A DNA stretch of 64,000 bases from Bacillus paralicheniformis. Its GTDB lineage: Bacteria; Bacillota; Bacilli; Bacillales; Bacillaceae. The number at the start of each line of letters is the position of its first letter. Within the stretch, counting starts at the first letter, position 1. This document shows, piece after piece, positions 1 through 8,021 of the stretch. The stretch is from positions 186,001 through 250,000 of the forward strand of contig NZ_LBMN02000035.1 in NCBI RefSeq assembly GCF_001042485.2, read 5' to 3'. The translations under genes and the position numbers were made by a program. The notes under the pieces are model-generated. The model searched no databases, was not told the origin of the DNA, and saw only the letters and a list, made by a program, of their open reading frames with translations.

Positions 1-205
1 GGCGGCGGAAGAAGTCGCGGCAACTGTTGCAGATCAACCGGCCCAGCTGTCATTTTTTGAAACGGACAAGCCGAAAGAAAAAGAGACGAAGCTCTCCAAA
101 AAAGAGCAGGCTGTTTTAGCCGAATTTAAAACGATGGATCTGCTCGATATGACGCCTATACAAGTCATGAATGAACTGTACAGGCTGCAAAAAAAATTAA
201 AGTAA
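1..205 (+). CDS. mutS: DNA mismatch repair protein MutS, C-terminal end (partial)
   Basis: The frame is open from the left edge (codons begin at base 2) and ends with TAA at 203-205, giving about 67 residues. It has the hydrophilic linker and small helical tail seen at the end of Bacillus MutS (ending LYRLQKKLK), the segment used for tetramer and clamp contacts. MutS recognises mismatches and hands over to MutL. mutL starts 17 bases downstream, which is the usual mutSL operon arrangement. The ATPase and mismatch domains lie outside the window. Confidence 0.9.
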   Translation, partial: AAEEVAATVADQPAQLSFFETDKPKEKETKLSKKEQAVLAEFKTMDLLDMTPIQVMNELYRLQKKLK

Positions 206-222
206 TAAAGAGGTGACCCAAC

Positions 223-2133
223 TTGGCAAAAATTGTTCAGCTGCCAGACGATTTATCGAATAAAATCGCGGCGGGTGAAGTAGTGGAAAGGCCTGCGTCG
301 GTCGTCAAAGAGCTTGTCGAAAATGCAATCGATGCGAACAGCTCCGTGATTGAAATCGATGTTGAAGAAGCGGGTCTCGCCTCGATTAAAGTGCTTGACG
401 ACGGCGAAGGGATGGATGCAGAAGACTGCAGAACGGCTTTTTTGCGTCATGCCACAAGCAAAATCAAAGACGAAAACGATCTGTTTCGCGTCAGAACGCT
501 CGGATTTCGCGGAGAAGCTTTGCCAAGTATCGCGTCTGTCTCACATCTAAGCATTAAAACGAGCACCGGAGAAGGAGCAGGCACCCATTTGACGCTTCAG
601 GGGGGAAGAATCATTTCCGAGCAAAAAGCGTCAAGCCGCAGAGGAACCGAAATTACGGTTACCAATCTGTTTTTCAATACGCCGGCAAGGCTGAAATATA
701 TGAAAACGATCCATACGGAGCTTGGCAACATTACAGATGTGGTCAACAGAATCGCCCTTGCCCACCCGGAAGTTTCGATCAGGCTGCGTCATCAAGGGAA
801 AACGCTTCTGCAGACAAACGGAAACGGCGATGTCCGCCACGTGCTTGCGGCGATTTACGGCACGGCGGTTGCCAAAAAAATGCTCCCGCTTGAAGCGAGA
901 TCTCTTGATTTTGAAGTGAAAGGCTATATCGCCCTTCCTGAAATTACGCGTGCATCGCGAAATTACATGTCATCTGTCGTCAACGGCAGATACATTAAAA
1001 ACTTTCCGCTCGTGAAAGCGATCCACGAGGGCTACCATACGCTTCTTCCGATCGGCCGCCATCCGATCACGTTTATTGAAATCAACATGGACCCGCTGCT
1101 TGTGGATGTCAACGTGCATCCGTCAAAGCTGGAGGTCAGGCTGAGCAAAGAGACGGAGCTTCACGAACTGATTCGCGACGCCATCAAAGACGTCTTTAAA
1201 CAGCAGCAGCTCATTCCAAGCGTGCAAGTTCCGAAAAAAACCGCACCTCTGATCAATAAACCGGAACAGCAAAAGCTTGATTTCGACCAGGTACGAGAGC
1301 CGGCACCTCTTTCTGATCCTGATATTGAAAGAGAATATAAGCCGGAGCCATCGTTTTCGGCGATGAAATTAAGCTCGGTAGTCAAAGACCCGCCTCCTCC
1401 CGCTCCCGCAGAGCGCGAAGAAAGCATTATGCAAGACACCGAACCTGAATGGCCCGGAGCGGAAGAGTATACGCCGGAAGCCGAAGCGGCCGTACAAGCC
1501 GAACCGGAACAGGCAGGCGAAAACGCCCATGACGAAGAGACGCCAAAAGAAAGGGTGCCGATCATGTATCCGATCGGCCAAATGCACGGCACCTACATTC
1601 TCGCCCAAAATGAAAACGGGCTGTACATCATCGATCAGCACGCCGCACAGGAGCGGATCAAATACGAATATTTCCGTGAAAAAGTCGGAGAAGTCGAACC
1701 GGAAGTCCAGGACCTGCTTGTGCCGCTGACATTCCATTATTCAAAAAATGAAGCGCTGACGATCGACCAGCACTTGGACGACTTAGCCAAAGTCGGCGTC
1801 TTTCTCGAATCGTTCGGCGCCGGCAGCTATATCGTCCGATGCCACCCGACTTGGTTTCCAAAAGGGGAAGAAACGACGATCATTGAAGACATCATTCAAC
1901 AGGTCCTTGATGACCGCACGATCGACATCAAAAAACTGCGTGAAGAAGCCGCAATCATGATGAGCTGCAAAGGCTCCATCAAAGCCAACCATCATCTGCG
2001 GGACGACGAAATCACCGCCCTGCTCGATGAGCTGCGCAGAACATCCGACCCATTCACATGCCCGCACGGCCGGCCGATTATCATCCACTACTCCACCTAT
2101 GAGATGGAGAAGATGTTTAAGCGGGTCATGTAA
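223..2133 (+). CDS. mutL: DNA mismatch repair endonuclease MutL
   Basis: 636 residues, the normal length. It starts at TTG 223 after the site AAAGAGGTGA. The N-terminal GHKL ATPase shows [12 protein letters not shown] and [10 protein letters not shown] (about residues 13-38), DGEGM near 61 and RGEAL near 96. A variable acidic and proline-rich linker covers about 345-450. The C-terminal domain has the endonuclease metal motif [12 protein letters not shown] near 472, an SCKG motif near 580 and CPHGRP near 613, so this is the nicking type of MutL found in organisms without MutH. It acts with MutS and the sliding clamp. A hairpin follows at once. Confidence 0.97.
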   Translation: MAKIVQLPDDLSNKIAAGEVVERPASVVKELVENAIDANSSVIEIDVEEAGLASIKVLDDGEGMDAEDCRTAFLRHATSKIKDENDLFRVRTLGFRGEALPSIASVSHLSIKTSTGEGAGTHLTLQGGRIISEQKASSRRGTEITVTNLFFNTPARLKYMKTIHTELGNITDVVNRIALAHPEVSIRLRHQGKTLLQTNGNGDVRHVLAAIYGTAVAKKMLPLEARSLDFEVKGYIALPEITRASRNYMSSVVNGRYIKNFPLVKAIHEGYHTLLPIGRHPITFIEINMDPLLVDVNVHPSKLEVRLSKETELHELIRDAIKDVFKQQQLIPSVQVPKKTAPLINKPEQQKLDFDQVREPAPLSDPDIEREYKPEPSFSAMKLSSVVKDPPPPAPAEREESIMQDTEPEWPGAEEYTPEAEAAVQAEPEQAGENAHDEETPKERVPIMYPIGQMHGTYILAQNENGLYIIDQHAAQERIKYEYFREKVGEVEPEVQDLLVPLTFHYSKNEALTIDQHLDDLAKVGVFLESFGAGSYIVRCHPTWFPKGEETTIIEDIIQQVLDDRTIDIKKLREEAAIMMSCKGSIKANHHLRDDEITALLDELRRTSDPFTCPHGRPIIIHYSTYEMEKMFKRVM

Positions 2134-2139
2134 ATATCT

Positions 2140-2186
2140 AATCGCTCACAGCCCATGCTACATCAACGGCTGAGAGCGATTTTCAT
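2140..2186 (+). terminator. Terminator of mutSL
   Basis: Arms AATCGCTCACAGCC and GGCTGAGAGCGATT (one mismatch) are followed by a T-rich run, seven bases after the mutL stop. Confidence 0.75.
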
Positions 2187-2305
2187 TTTATTGGCCACAT
2201 TTTGACCACTTTTAGACGGATTGTTTCAACACCCATTAAAAAGTTTAGTGTCCAGAACATCAGGAAGCGGCGCGTATATCGTCCGGTTATTCTCAAGATA
2301 GGGAA

Positions 2306-2337
2306 AAAGGGCTTCATCTCATAGAGAGCCCTTTTTT
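2306..2337 (+). terminator. Orphan rho-independent terminator
   Basis: AAAGGGCT pairs with AGCCCTTT and is followed by six T. No intact gene ends here. The bases before it (about 2235-2300) read for a short distance like the end of a coding frame (...GSGAYIVRLFSR, stop), so this may be the terminator of a deleted gene. Nothing else is visible between the mutL terminator and the promoter near 2404. Confidence 0.5.
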
Positions 2338-2444
2338 AAGTGGAAACCCATAAGGCAGCCATTAGACAAATTTCGCAGTTGTTTTCATTTTTTGAGAAAA
2401 TGTTATAATGAAAGGCTATGAAATGATTTGAAGGGGGAATTTGG

Positions 2445-2726
2445 ATGCATTACATAACGGCATGCTTAAAAATTATCAGTGATAAAGACCTCAATGAAAT
2501 AATGAAGGAATTCAAAATACTTGAGGAAGAAACGAACAAAGAAGAAGGATGCATTAAATTCCATGCGTATCCCCTTGAACCATCAGAACGCAAAATCATG
2601 CTCTGGGAGATTTGGGAAAACGAAGAAGCTCTTAAGGTCCATTTCACAAAAAAACACACAAAAGACGTTCAAAAACAAGAATTAACGGAAGTAGAATGGT
2701 TAATGAAAAGCAATGTGAAAGATTAA
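2445..2726 (+). CDS. ABM-domain putative monooxygenase (YgiN-like)
   Basis: 93 residues. The start ATG follows GAAGGGGG, and a likely -10 TATAAT lies at 2404-2409. The sequence has the antibiotic biosynthesis monooxygenase ferredoxin-like fold pattern: an N-terminal strand (YITACLKII), an acidic helix, EEGCIKFHAYPL, then a strand with MLWEIWENEEALKVHF and a His-containing helix. Proteins of this family are small dimeric quinol or heme-linked oxygenases, or simply dimeric barrels without known chemistry. The substrate is unknown. It stands alone between mutL and a decayed region. Confidence 0.75.
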   Translation: MHYITACLKIISDKDLNEIMKEFKILEEETNKEEGCIKFHAYPLEPSERKIMLWEIWENEEALKVHFTKKHTKDVQKQELTEVEWLMKSNVKD

Positions 2727-2734
2727 AAGGCTCC

Positions 2735-2825
2735 TTGAGATTTATATGAAGGTGGCCTTAAAAGGATAAATACGATCAAATAAAACGGCGGGTCAATTTA
2801 CAATCTCACGACAGCTCTCGGATAA
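2735..2825 (+). repeat. Degenerate ArpU-like phage regulator fragment, copy 1
   Basis: About 90 bases matching 4440-4535 in order: a shared GAGATTTATATG, then a run reading as GLKKDKYxxxKRRAxxNxS in the better copy, then ACAGCTCT. The peptide resembles the C-terminal DNA-binding part of ArpU/XpaF phage late-gene regulators. This copy has internal frame breaks. It is read as a prophage scar. Confidence 0.5.
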
Positions 2826-2932
2826 TCCCGAGGGCTGTTAAGAACAAAAAAGCAGACCCTTTAGGAGTCCGCTTCAGTCATTGAAACACTGATTTAATTT
2901 TTTAGCCGGTGATTGCTTTTTCGGCAACATGA

Positions 2933-3121
2933 AACCCGTGCTCTTCCCCAAAAATTGGAGCGCATTTAGCATTTTGGCTAGCCTCTCGAATTGAAGCAAA
3001 ATCAGATCAAATGTTTAATAAGCTGTTTGTATCTATCAAGAAAGTAATAAGTTTGGCTGGAGTAACAGAATTAAAAAATCACGAAGAAAAAAGAATGAAA
3101 CAATTTGAGAATCAAGATTAA
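2933..3121 (+). pseudogene. C-terminal remnant of an unidentified gene, possibly a toxin
   Basis: An open frame of about 62 codons without a usable start ends at TAA 3119-3121. It is rich in Lys and Glu (for example SDQMFNKLFVSIKKV and KNHEEKRMKQFENQD). Its stop overlaps the ribosome binding site of the SUKH-type immunity gene, the spacing expected of a toxin-immunity pair, so it is probably the tail of a lost toxin. I do not recognise the family. Confidence 0.45.
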
Positions 3122-3133
3122 GAGGTGATTTCT

Positions 3134-3595
3134 GTGAACTATTCGGAAGTTGAACAATTCATAAAAGAAAATGCTGAAGATGATGATTTTACAGGTGGCA
3201 TTAGCATCGAAAAAATTAATGATATTCAAGAAAACCTAAATGTAAAACTACCCGAAAGTTATAAATGGTTTTTAAAAAACTATGGGTCCGGTGGAATTTA
3301 CGGTGTAGATATTTTAGGTCATGGAAAAGTTTCAAGAGTAGTAACAGTTACTGAAGATTACAGAGATCACTATGGTTTAATTGATGGTATCGTAGTCATT
3401 GAATACGTAGATGAATTCTCTTATTGTCTTGATACAAACAGGATGGTAGATGGTGAATGCCCAGTTATACTTTGGGATAATCAAGAGGGTTATGGTCGAA
3501 AAGTAGCTACTAATTTTCTAGAGTTTTTCATAGAAAACCTTAAGGAGTCTAAAGAAAACTGGGAAGAAGACGAAGAGTGGGACGATGAAGAATAA
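3134..3595 (+). CDS. SMI1/KNR4 (SUKH) family immunity protein
   Basis: 153 residues from GTG 3134, chosen because AGAGGTGA sits 6 bases upstream; the earlier in-frame GTG at 3125 lies inside that site. SUKH features are an N-terminal helix, IEKINDIQENLNVKLPESY, WFLKNYGSGG near 50-60, an acidic middle, a W in VILWDNQEGYG and a FLEFFIENL helix, ending in a strongly acidic tail. Proteins of this family neutralise nuclease and other polymorphic toxins in the cytoplasm. The partner toxin is missing except for the tail just upstream, so this is an orphan immunity gene. It is more AT-rich than mutL. Confidence 0.85.
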   Translation: MNYSEVEQFIKENAEDDDFTGGISIEKINDIQENLNVKLPESYKWFLKNYGSGGIYGVDILGHGKVSRVVTVTEDYRDHYGLIDGIVVIEYVDEFSYCLDTNRMVDGECPVILWDNQEGYGRKVATNFLEFFIENLKESKENWEEDEEWDDEE

Positions 3596-3606
3596 TTGCA
3601 TATAGC

Positions 3607-3637
3607 AAGCACTCGATCTCTAATTGAGTACTTTTTA
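3607..3637 (+). terminator. Terminator after the SUKH immunity gene
   Basis: AAGCACTC...GAGTACTT followed by TTT. The sequence and the bases after it (ATAAAATGGTGGGC) resemble the terminator of the second immunity gene at 8493-8526. The rest of 3640-3845 shows no gene. Confidence 0.6.
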
Positions 3638-3845
3638 AAAGGGGATAAAATGGTGGGCTTTTGGTTATTCTACTTTGTCATACGTTAAAGACAAGAAAAA
3701 CGAACGTGAAGAGCGAGTCCATGACGGAGAGCCTGCGGACACTATTTGTGCACGGGTTGTATCCGCTTTTAATGGCCCTTTTCCCCTAATGATGCATGGT
3801 TTGAATGTGATTCTGATTCTACTTTAATGAAGCAAATTCTAACAA

Positions 3846-4235
3846 TTAAGGCTCTATAGGTCGAACCATTCCCTGTAGCGCGGCGACAACCTGATCGACA
3901 TGTCTTTTAGCCTCTTCATCAGTAGTACATTCAGCAAGAACGGTTTCCTCGTAACTTCTGCCCTCAAGGTGTTTATGATAAATCCAGATTTCACATAGCT
4001 CTTGGTAGGCTGTACCGGGTCTTTGGCCTGTAACTCCTAGATTATTAAATTGATCCACTCCAATTCTGACTAATACATACCCCATCCTGCCCAATAAACG
4101 AACAATATTTCTGCGAAGGTGGTCAAGATCTCTAAATGCTCGCATATTCCGAACATAGGTACTGGATTCAATTCCAAATGGCCGATGAAAAGATGGGAAT
4201 GAAAACGGGTTTACAGGATATTGATCATAAAACAA
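3846..4235 (-). CDS. Hypothetical protein, 129 residues
   Basis: Start TTG at 4235, preceded on the minus strand by a strong site AAGGAGTG, which is the main support. The N-terminus is aromatic and proline-rich (YDQYPVNPFSFPSFHRPFG), followed by an alpha-helical region with several Arg (LDHLRRNIVRLLGRMGYV) and a Glu-rich C-terminal half (YEETVLAECTTDEEAKRHV). There is no signal peptide or membrane segment. I do not recognise the family. An aromatic-rich start is common among small spore proteins of Bacillus, but no sporulation promoter could be assigned, so that role is only a guess. Confidence 0.6.
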   Translation of the reverse strand: MFYDQYPVNPFSFPSFHRPFGIESSTYVRNMRAFRDLDHLRRNIVRLLGRMGYVLVRIGVDQFNNLGVTGQRPGTAYQELCEIWIYHKHLEGRSYEETVLAECTTDEEAKRHVDQVVAALQGMVRPIEP

Positions 4236-4439
4236 GCCCTATCACTCCTTTTTATCTTACGATTTATAATAAAGAATTATATTCGACTATTTTTGGACTG
4301 GAAGTTTGTCTATACATAATTGTATATTTGCCTAGAAATCGGTGATGCAATCTTCAACGTTCAAAAAAGGCCATTATATAAAGTTTATGATTAGGTAGAA
4401 GTATATGAATTCCCAGCCTGTTGCTCTCAAAAAATAAAG

Positions 4440-4535
4440 GACATTGAGATTTATATGGAGATGGGGTTGAAAAAGGACAAATACTATCTGGTCAAACGGC
4501 GAGCCATTTACAATTTTTCGACAGCTCTTGGGATT
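4440..4535 (+). repeat. Degenerate ArpU-like phage regulator fragment, copy 2
   Basis: This is the better preserved copy: 33 codons read DIEIYMEMGLKKDKYYLVKR, then RAIYNFSTALGII and stop. It resembles the helix-turn-helix-like tail of ArpU family regulators (pattern YMELGxSxxKYYRIKRRAL). It has no start or ribosome site, so it is not expressed. With copy 1 it brackets the SUKH remnant region. Confidence 0.55.
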
Positions 4536-4636
4536 ATATAGCGCTCCCTTTTAAAAAGCCGCAATAGCATCTAACTTTAATCACCTAAAATCACCCCCAT
4601 TAAATCAATAGTTCTTAACCCTTTCTCAAATTGCTG

Positions 4637-4676
4637 TTGCGGGGGGAACCGAAAATTTAATTGCGGTGGCCCGAAC
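4637..4676 (+). promoter_or_regulatory. ComA-box-like site upstream of rap
   Basis: TTGCGG-TGGC-CCGAAC at 4661-4676 matches the ComA box pattern (TTGCGG, four bases, CCGCAA) at 10 of 12 positions. A further half site TTGCGG starts 24 bases upstream at 4637. It lies about 45 bases upstream of a -10 candidate TATAGT at 4721. Confidence 0.55.
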
Positions 4677-4698
4677 GTCTTTTTCGAATGATGAAATA

Positions 4699-4726
4699 TT
4701 GTTAAAATTTACATCATTAGTATAGT
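4699..4726 (+). promoter_or_regulatory. Candidate sigma-A promoter of rap
   Basis: TTGTTA, a 16-base spacer, then TATAGT. The poor -35 fits a promoter that needs an activator. Confidence 0.45.
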
Positions 4727-4745
4727 TAAGGGAAGGGTGAAAAGG

Positions 4746-5873
4746 TTGGATAGAATCTCATCTGCAGAAGTGGGGATGAAAATTACTGAGTGGCACCAGC
4801 ATATTCAAAAATTCAATGTGACAGACGCCGAAATGCTTAAAGCTGAAATTGAAAGGGATATAGAGGTTATGGAAGAAGATCAGGATTTACTAATCTATTA
4901 TCAGTTGATGGCTTTCCGCCACAGTATAATGATAGAATATATAGCACCTTCGGGTGAAAAACAGATGGAATTATCAGAATATTTGAAGAGAATTGAAGGG
5001 AATAAACGAAAATTAGATCATATGCTTATGTATTATTATCATTTTTTTCGAGGGATGTACGAATTTAGGAATGGAGAATATACGAAGGCAATTACTTATT
5101 ATAAAAGAGCGGAACGTCAATTTCCTGCTATATCAGATTCGATTGAAAAAGCGGAATTTCACTTTAAAATGGCTGAAGTCTATTACCACATGAAAATGAC
5201 CCACGTTTCGATGTACTTTGCAGAGCGTGCATATAACATTTACAAAAAATATGAACTCTATTCTGTTCGCCTTATTCAGTGTCATTTTGTCATTGCTGGG
5301 AATTATGATGATTTAGAGAATCATGAAAAGGCTCTTCCACACCTAAATCAAGCACTTAGAGGCGCAGAACTATTAAAAAAGAAAAATCCACAGATATACG
5401 CTTCTGCTTTTTACAACCTTGGCAACTGCTATCACAAAATGGACAACTTAAATAAGGCTGCAAGATATATTGAACAAGCTCTCATTCAATATAAAAAATT
5501 AAAATCAAAAAATTTGCCGCAAGCATATCACGACTTGGCACTAATCAATTTCAAACAAAATAAGCATGATAAAGCCAAGGATTATTACCGAAAAGGGCTT
5601 AGAAGTGCTGTGGAGCTTAAAGATCATCTGTTTATAAGCCTTTTTGAAGCTCTCGAGTCACTTTATATAAGACGGGGTGAAACTACATCACTTTTTAAAA
5701 TTTTCAACCGACTGGAAACAAGCAAAGGATTTCCGTATTTGGAAGAGCTGGCATTGTTAGCCGGCACCTATCTAGATTATAATGGAAAAACAGAGGATAG
5801 TCTCATCTGTCTTAAAAAGATGGTCTATGCTCAAAAGCAAATATTGAAGGGGGAATGTTTGTATGAAGTCTAA
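4746..5873 (+). CDS. Rap family response regulator aspartate phosphatase (RapE-like)
   Basis: 375 residues from TTG 4746, preferred because GGAAGGGTG lies 6 bases upstream; an earlier in-frame GTG at 4737 overlaps that site. The N-terminal three-helix bundle (SSAEVGMKITEWHQHIQKF, then EVMEEDQDLLIYYQLMAFRH) is joined to TPR repeats, including HFKMAEVYYHMKMTHVSM, AFYNLGNCYHKM and ALPHLNQAL. Rap proteins dephosphorylate Spo0F or block ComA and similar regulators, and are inhibited by an imported Phr peptide bound in the TPR groove. The phr gene overlaps the 3' end, and a ComA-like box lies upstream, the known feedback arrangement. Which target it controls is not shown by sequence alone. Confidence 0.93.
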   Translation: MDRISSAEVGMKITEWHQHIQKFNVTDAEMLKAEIERDIEVMEEDQDLLIYYQLMAFRHSIMIEYIAPSGEKQMELSEYLKRIEGNKRKLDHMLMYYYHFFRGMYEFRNGEYTKAITYYKRAERQFPAISDSIEKAEFHFKMAEVYYHMKMTHVSMYFAERAYNIYKKYELYSVRLIQCHFVIAGNYDDLENHEKALPHLNQALRGAELLKKKNPQIYASAFYNLGNCYHKMDNLNKAARYIEQALIQYKKLKSKNLPQAYHDLALINFKQNKHDKAKDYYRKGLRSAVELKDHLFISLFEALESLYIRRGETTSLFKIFNRLETSKGFPYLEELALLAGTYLDYNGKTEDSLICLKKMVYAQKQILKGECLYEV

Positions 5874-6000
5874 AATGAAGATCGGTTTAGGAATTATGAT
5901 AATTGGACTTGGCTTTCTCAGTCATTTTTCGAACAACGATGATATCAACACAGCTTCAAGAAACATCACAAGCGCACCCAATCATTATTTTGTTATTTAA
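5863..6000 (+). CDS. Phr pro-peptide, PhrE-like (predicted signal SRNIT)
   Basis: 45 residues overlapping the last 11 bases of rap in another frame. It has a Lys-rich start (MKSKMKIGLG), a hydrophobic signal segment (IMIIGLGFLSHF) and a tail NTASRNITSAPNHYFVI. As I remember B. subtilis PhrE, it ends ASRNVTLAPTHEFLV and its mature signal is SRNVT, so the tail here aligns closely and predicts the pentapeptide SRNIT. The pro-peptide would leave by the Sec route, be trimmed outside and return through the oligopeptide permease to inhibit the upstream Rap. Confidence 0.88.
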   Translation: MKSKMKIGLGIMIIGLGFLSHFSNNDDINTASRNITSAPNHYFVI

Positions 6001-6030
6001 TCTAAAAATGAGTTTTTGGAATATCCTTTT

Positions 6031-6056
6031 AGCCGTTTAATTAGCGGCTTTTTTTA
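6031..6056 (+). terminator. Terminator of rap-phr
   Basis: AGCCG, a seven-base loop, CGGCT and a run of T directly downstream of the phr stop. Confidence 0.75.
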
Positions 6057-6201
6057 TGTATTTCAATCCCTTAACAAATAGGTTCAATGACCTAATCTAA
6101 AAGATTCATTTTCATGGGTTGACAGGTTTTATTCACCAATTATTTTTATAAAGTGGTAAAATATCTCGAGATATGTCACTTTAGTATTAGAGGAGAATGC
6201 T

Positions 6202-8010
6202 ATGAAGACTCTGGATGTTCAAGCGTTGCACAAAGCCATTGATCAAACGCTGGAACAATTAAAACATCAATCAGACGAAATTGCCAAAGTTAAAAAAAGT
6301 GTTGAGGGCATTACATCACTTGATGATGCTTTAAAGGGGAAAGGGGGAGACGCGATACGTAACTTTTATGAAGAATGCCATACTCCATTCCTTCAGTTTT
6401 ACGAAACTCTTATTAGGGAATATCAGTCTGCATTGAAAAAAATCAAAAATGCGCTGAATTCCTTTGAACCGAATCATAACGGATTTATATCGCAAACCTT
6501 TCTCGAACACGAGCTCGAACAAGGGGTGAATTCAGCCGACCGCACAACGAAGCGTTTGGTATCTAAAACAAACGCCACGGTCGCAAAAGTCAGCCACATT
6601 GTCGATTTGCCTGATTTGAATGACAGCGGCTTTCACGAACAGAATCAGAAAGCCTTAAAGGAAATCAATCAGACAATTGAAAAGCTGCACACTTTTGACC
6701 GCGAACAGACAAGTGCTCTTAAAACCGCTGAAAACGACCTGGAAACGATGCAGAGATACATAACCAGGCTTGAAAAAATGTACACAGGGCCTAAAATTGA
6801 AATTACCGGCTATCAAAAAGGTTCGATTTTAAAGCCAGATGAGATGGATACTTTGCGTGGTGGACAAGACACAGCAATGGGTGTCATGTTGGATAAGCTC
6901 GATAAGAGATCAAAGCTTGAAAAAGAGGCCAGCAAAATAGAACCTATGAGTCATACTGATACGTTGAAGAATAAACTTGAAAAGTTGTATGATGATCCGG
7001 ATGAGTTTCTCAAAGTTGCTAGAGAGATTGGATATGATAATCTTACATCTGAACAGATGAATTATGTTACTGCCATTGAAGAAGCTTATGAGTTCAGAGC
7101 AGATCCAATTAAAGGAACTCTGGAAGATGGAAAACATGTCTTAGAAAGTATGAAAGGCTTTGTGGTTGGAGGATATGAATTTGCAAAAGATACGATCCAA
7201 GGAACGATTGAAACAGGTAAAGTTCTTATTGGACACGCAGACAACTTTGTTAAAAACCCAAAAGCAACTGTAAATTCAGTACTTGAGTATGATTACAAAG
7301 CCACTTTTGAAAGTATGTTGCAATCAATTGCAGATTCTTGGGATGAAAAGATGGTACATGGGGATTCATATTCTCGCGGACACTATATTGCTTATGCGAT
7401 TGGTACGATATGGGGGTTGGCAGAGGCCGGGCCTACTGTCGTATCAGGCTCAAAAAGTCTCGGCAAAGCTGGCAAGGCTGCAGCCCAAACAGCAAAGAAA
7501 AGTGTTAACTCTTTTAAACAACATTTCAGCCCGCCTAAAAATCGCTATACTCCTGCATTAGAAGGGATGCTCCAAAGAGCGGGAGAGGCCCCTAATGTGA
7601 AAAATACGCCTTTGCTGAGAGAGCTGCTTGAGGATAAGAAGAAGAGTGTTTTATTTAAATCCTCTAAATCTATTGGGAAACCATCTAAAAGTGGAAAAGA
7701 AATAGCCCTTCCAAAGGTAAAAACTTACGAGCAAGCTAGAAATAAAGCCATGGAGATTATTGGAGATCTAGGGCCGGACTCAAAACCACTTGTAGGGAGG
7801 TTAGAAGTAAGCGCAGGTTATGGTAAAATTATCGGCAGAAGATCTAGTGACAAAAAAGTAAGGTGGCGTTTGGATTACGATCCCGAAAAGGGACCTCATA
7901 TAAATATTGAAGATTTCCGAAAGGGAAAAAAAGAAGCAAAAAAATATTATATTCCTTTTGATGGTGACGAGAAGACATTCAAAGCGCTATTGAAGCATCT
8001 TAACAGATAG
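6202..8010 (+). CDS. LXG-domain polymorphic toxin
   Basis: 602 residues, ATG after AGAGGAG. Residues 1 to about 210 form the LXG domain: long helices with LKGKGGDAIRNFYEECHTPFL and no signal peptide, as for substrates of the type VII (Yuk/Ess) system. A helical linker and a weakly hydrophobic middle (about 300-450) follow. From about 500 a separate toxin domain begins (YEQARNKAMEIIGDLG, then GYGKIIGRR, WRLDYDPEKGPHINIEDF and KTFKALLKHL). Its His, Asp and Arg content suggests a nuclease, but I cannot name the family. The immunity gene follows within 12 bases. The 3' part is more AT-rich than the 5' part, as expected when the tip has been exchanged. Confidence 0.9.
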   Translation: MKTLDVQALHKAIDQTLEQLKHQSDEIAKVKKSVEGITSLDDALKGKGGDAIRNFYEECHTPFLQFYETLIREYQSALKKIKNALNSFEPNHNGFISQTFLEHELEQGVNSADRTTKRLVSKTNATVAKVSHIVDLPDLNDSGFHEQNQKALKEINQTIEKLHTFDREQTSALKTAENDLETMQRYITRLEKMYTGPKIEITGYQKGSILKPDEMDTLRGGQDTAMGVMLDKLDKRSKLEKEASKIEPMSHTDTLKNKLEKLYDDPDEFLKVAREIGYDNLTSEQMNYVTAIEEAYEFRADPIKGTLEDGKHVLESMKGFVVGGYEFAKDTIQGTIETGKVLIGHADNFVKNPKATVNSVLEYDYKATFESMLQSIADSWDEKMVHGDSYSRGHYIAYAIGTIWGLAEAGPTVVSGSKSLGKAGKAAAQTAKKSVNSFKQHFSPPKNRYTPALEGMLQRAGEAPNVKNTPLLRELLEDKKKSVLFKSSKSIGKPSKSGKEIALPKVKTYEQARNKAMEIIGDLGPDSKPLVGRLEVSAGYGKIIGRRSSDKKVRWRLDYDPEKGPHINIEDFRKGKKEAKKYYIPFDGDEKTFKALLKHLNR

Positions 8011-8021
8011 AGGTGGATATT

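Noticed and set aside
2230..2300. GGCGCGTATATCGTCCGG resembles a piece of mutL (GGCAGCTATATCGTCCGA at about 1822).
   Set aside because: Only about 18 bases agree; it is too short to claim a mutL duplication, though a lost gene end is possible.
7283..7561. A 92-codon plus-strand frame inside the LXG toxin gene.
   Set aside because: It lies out of frame within a well-supported gene and has no ribosome site of its own.
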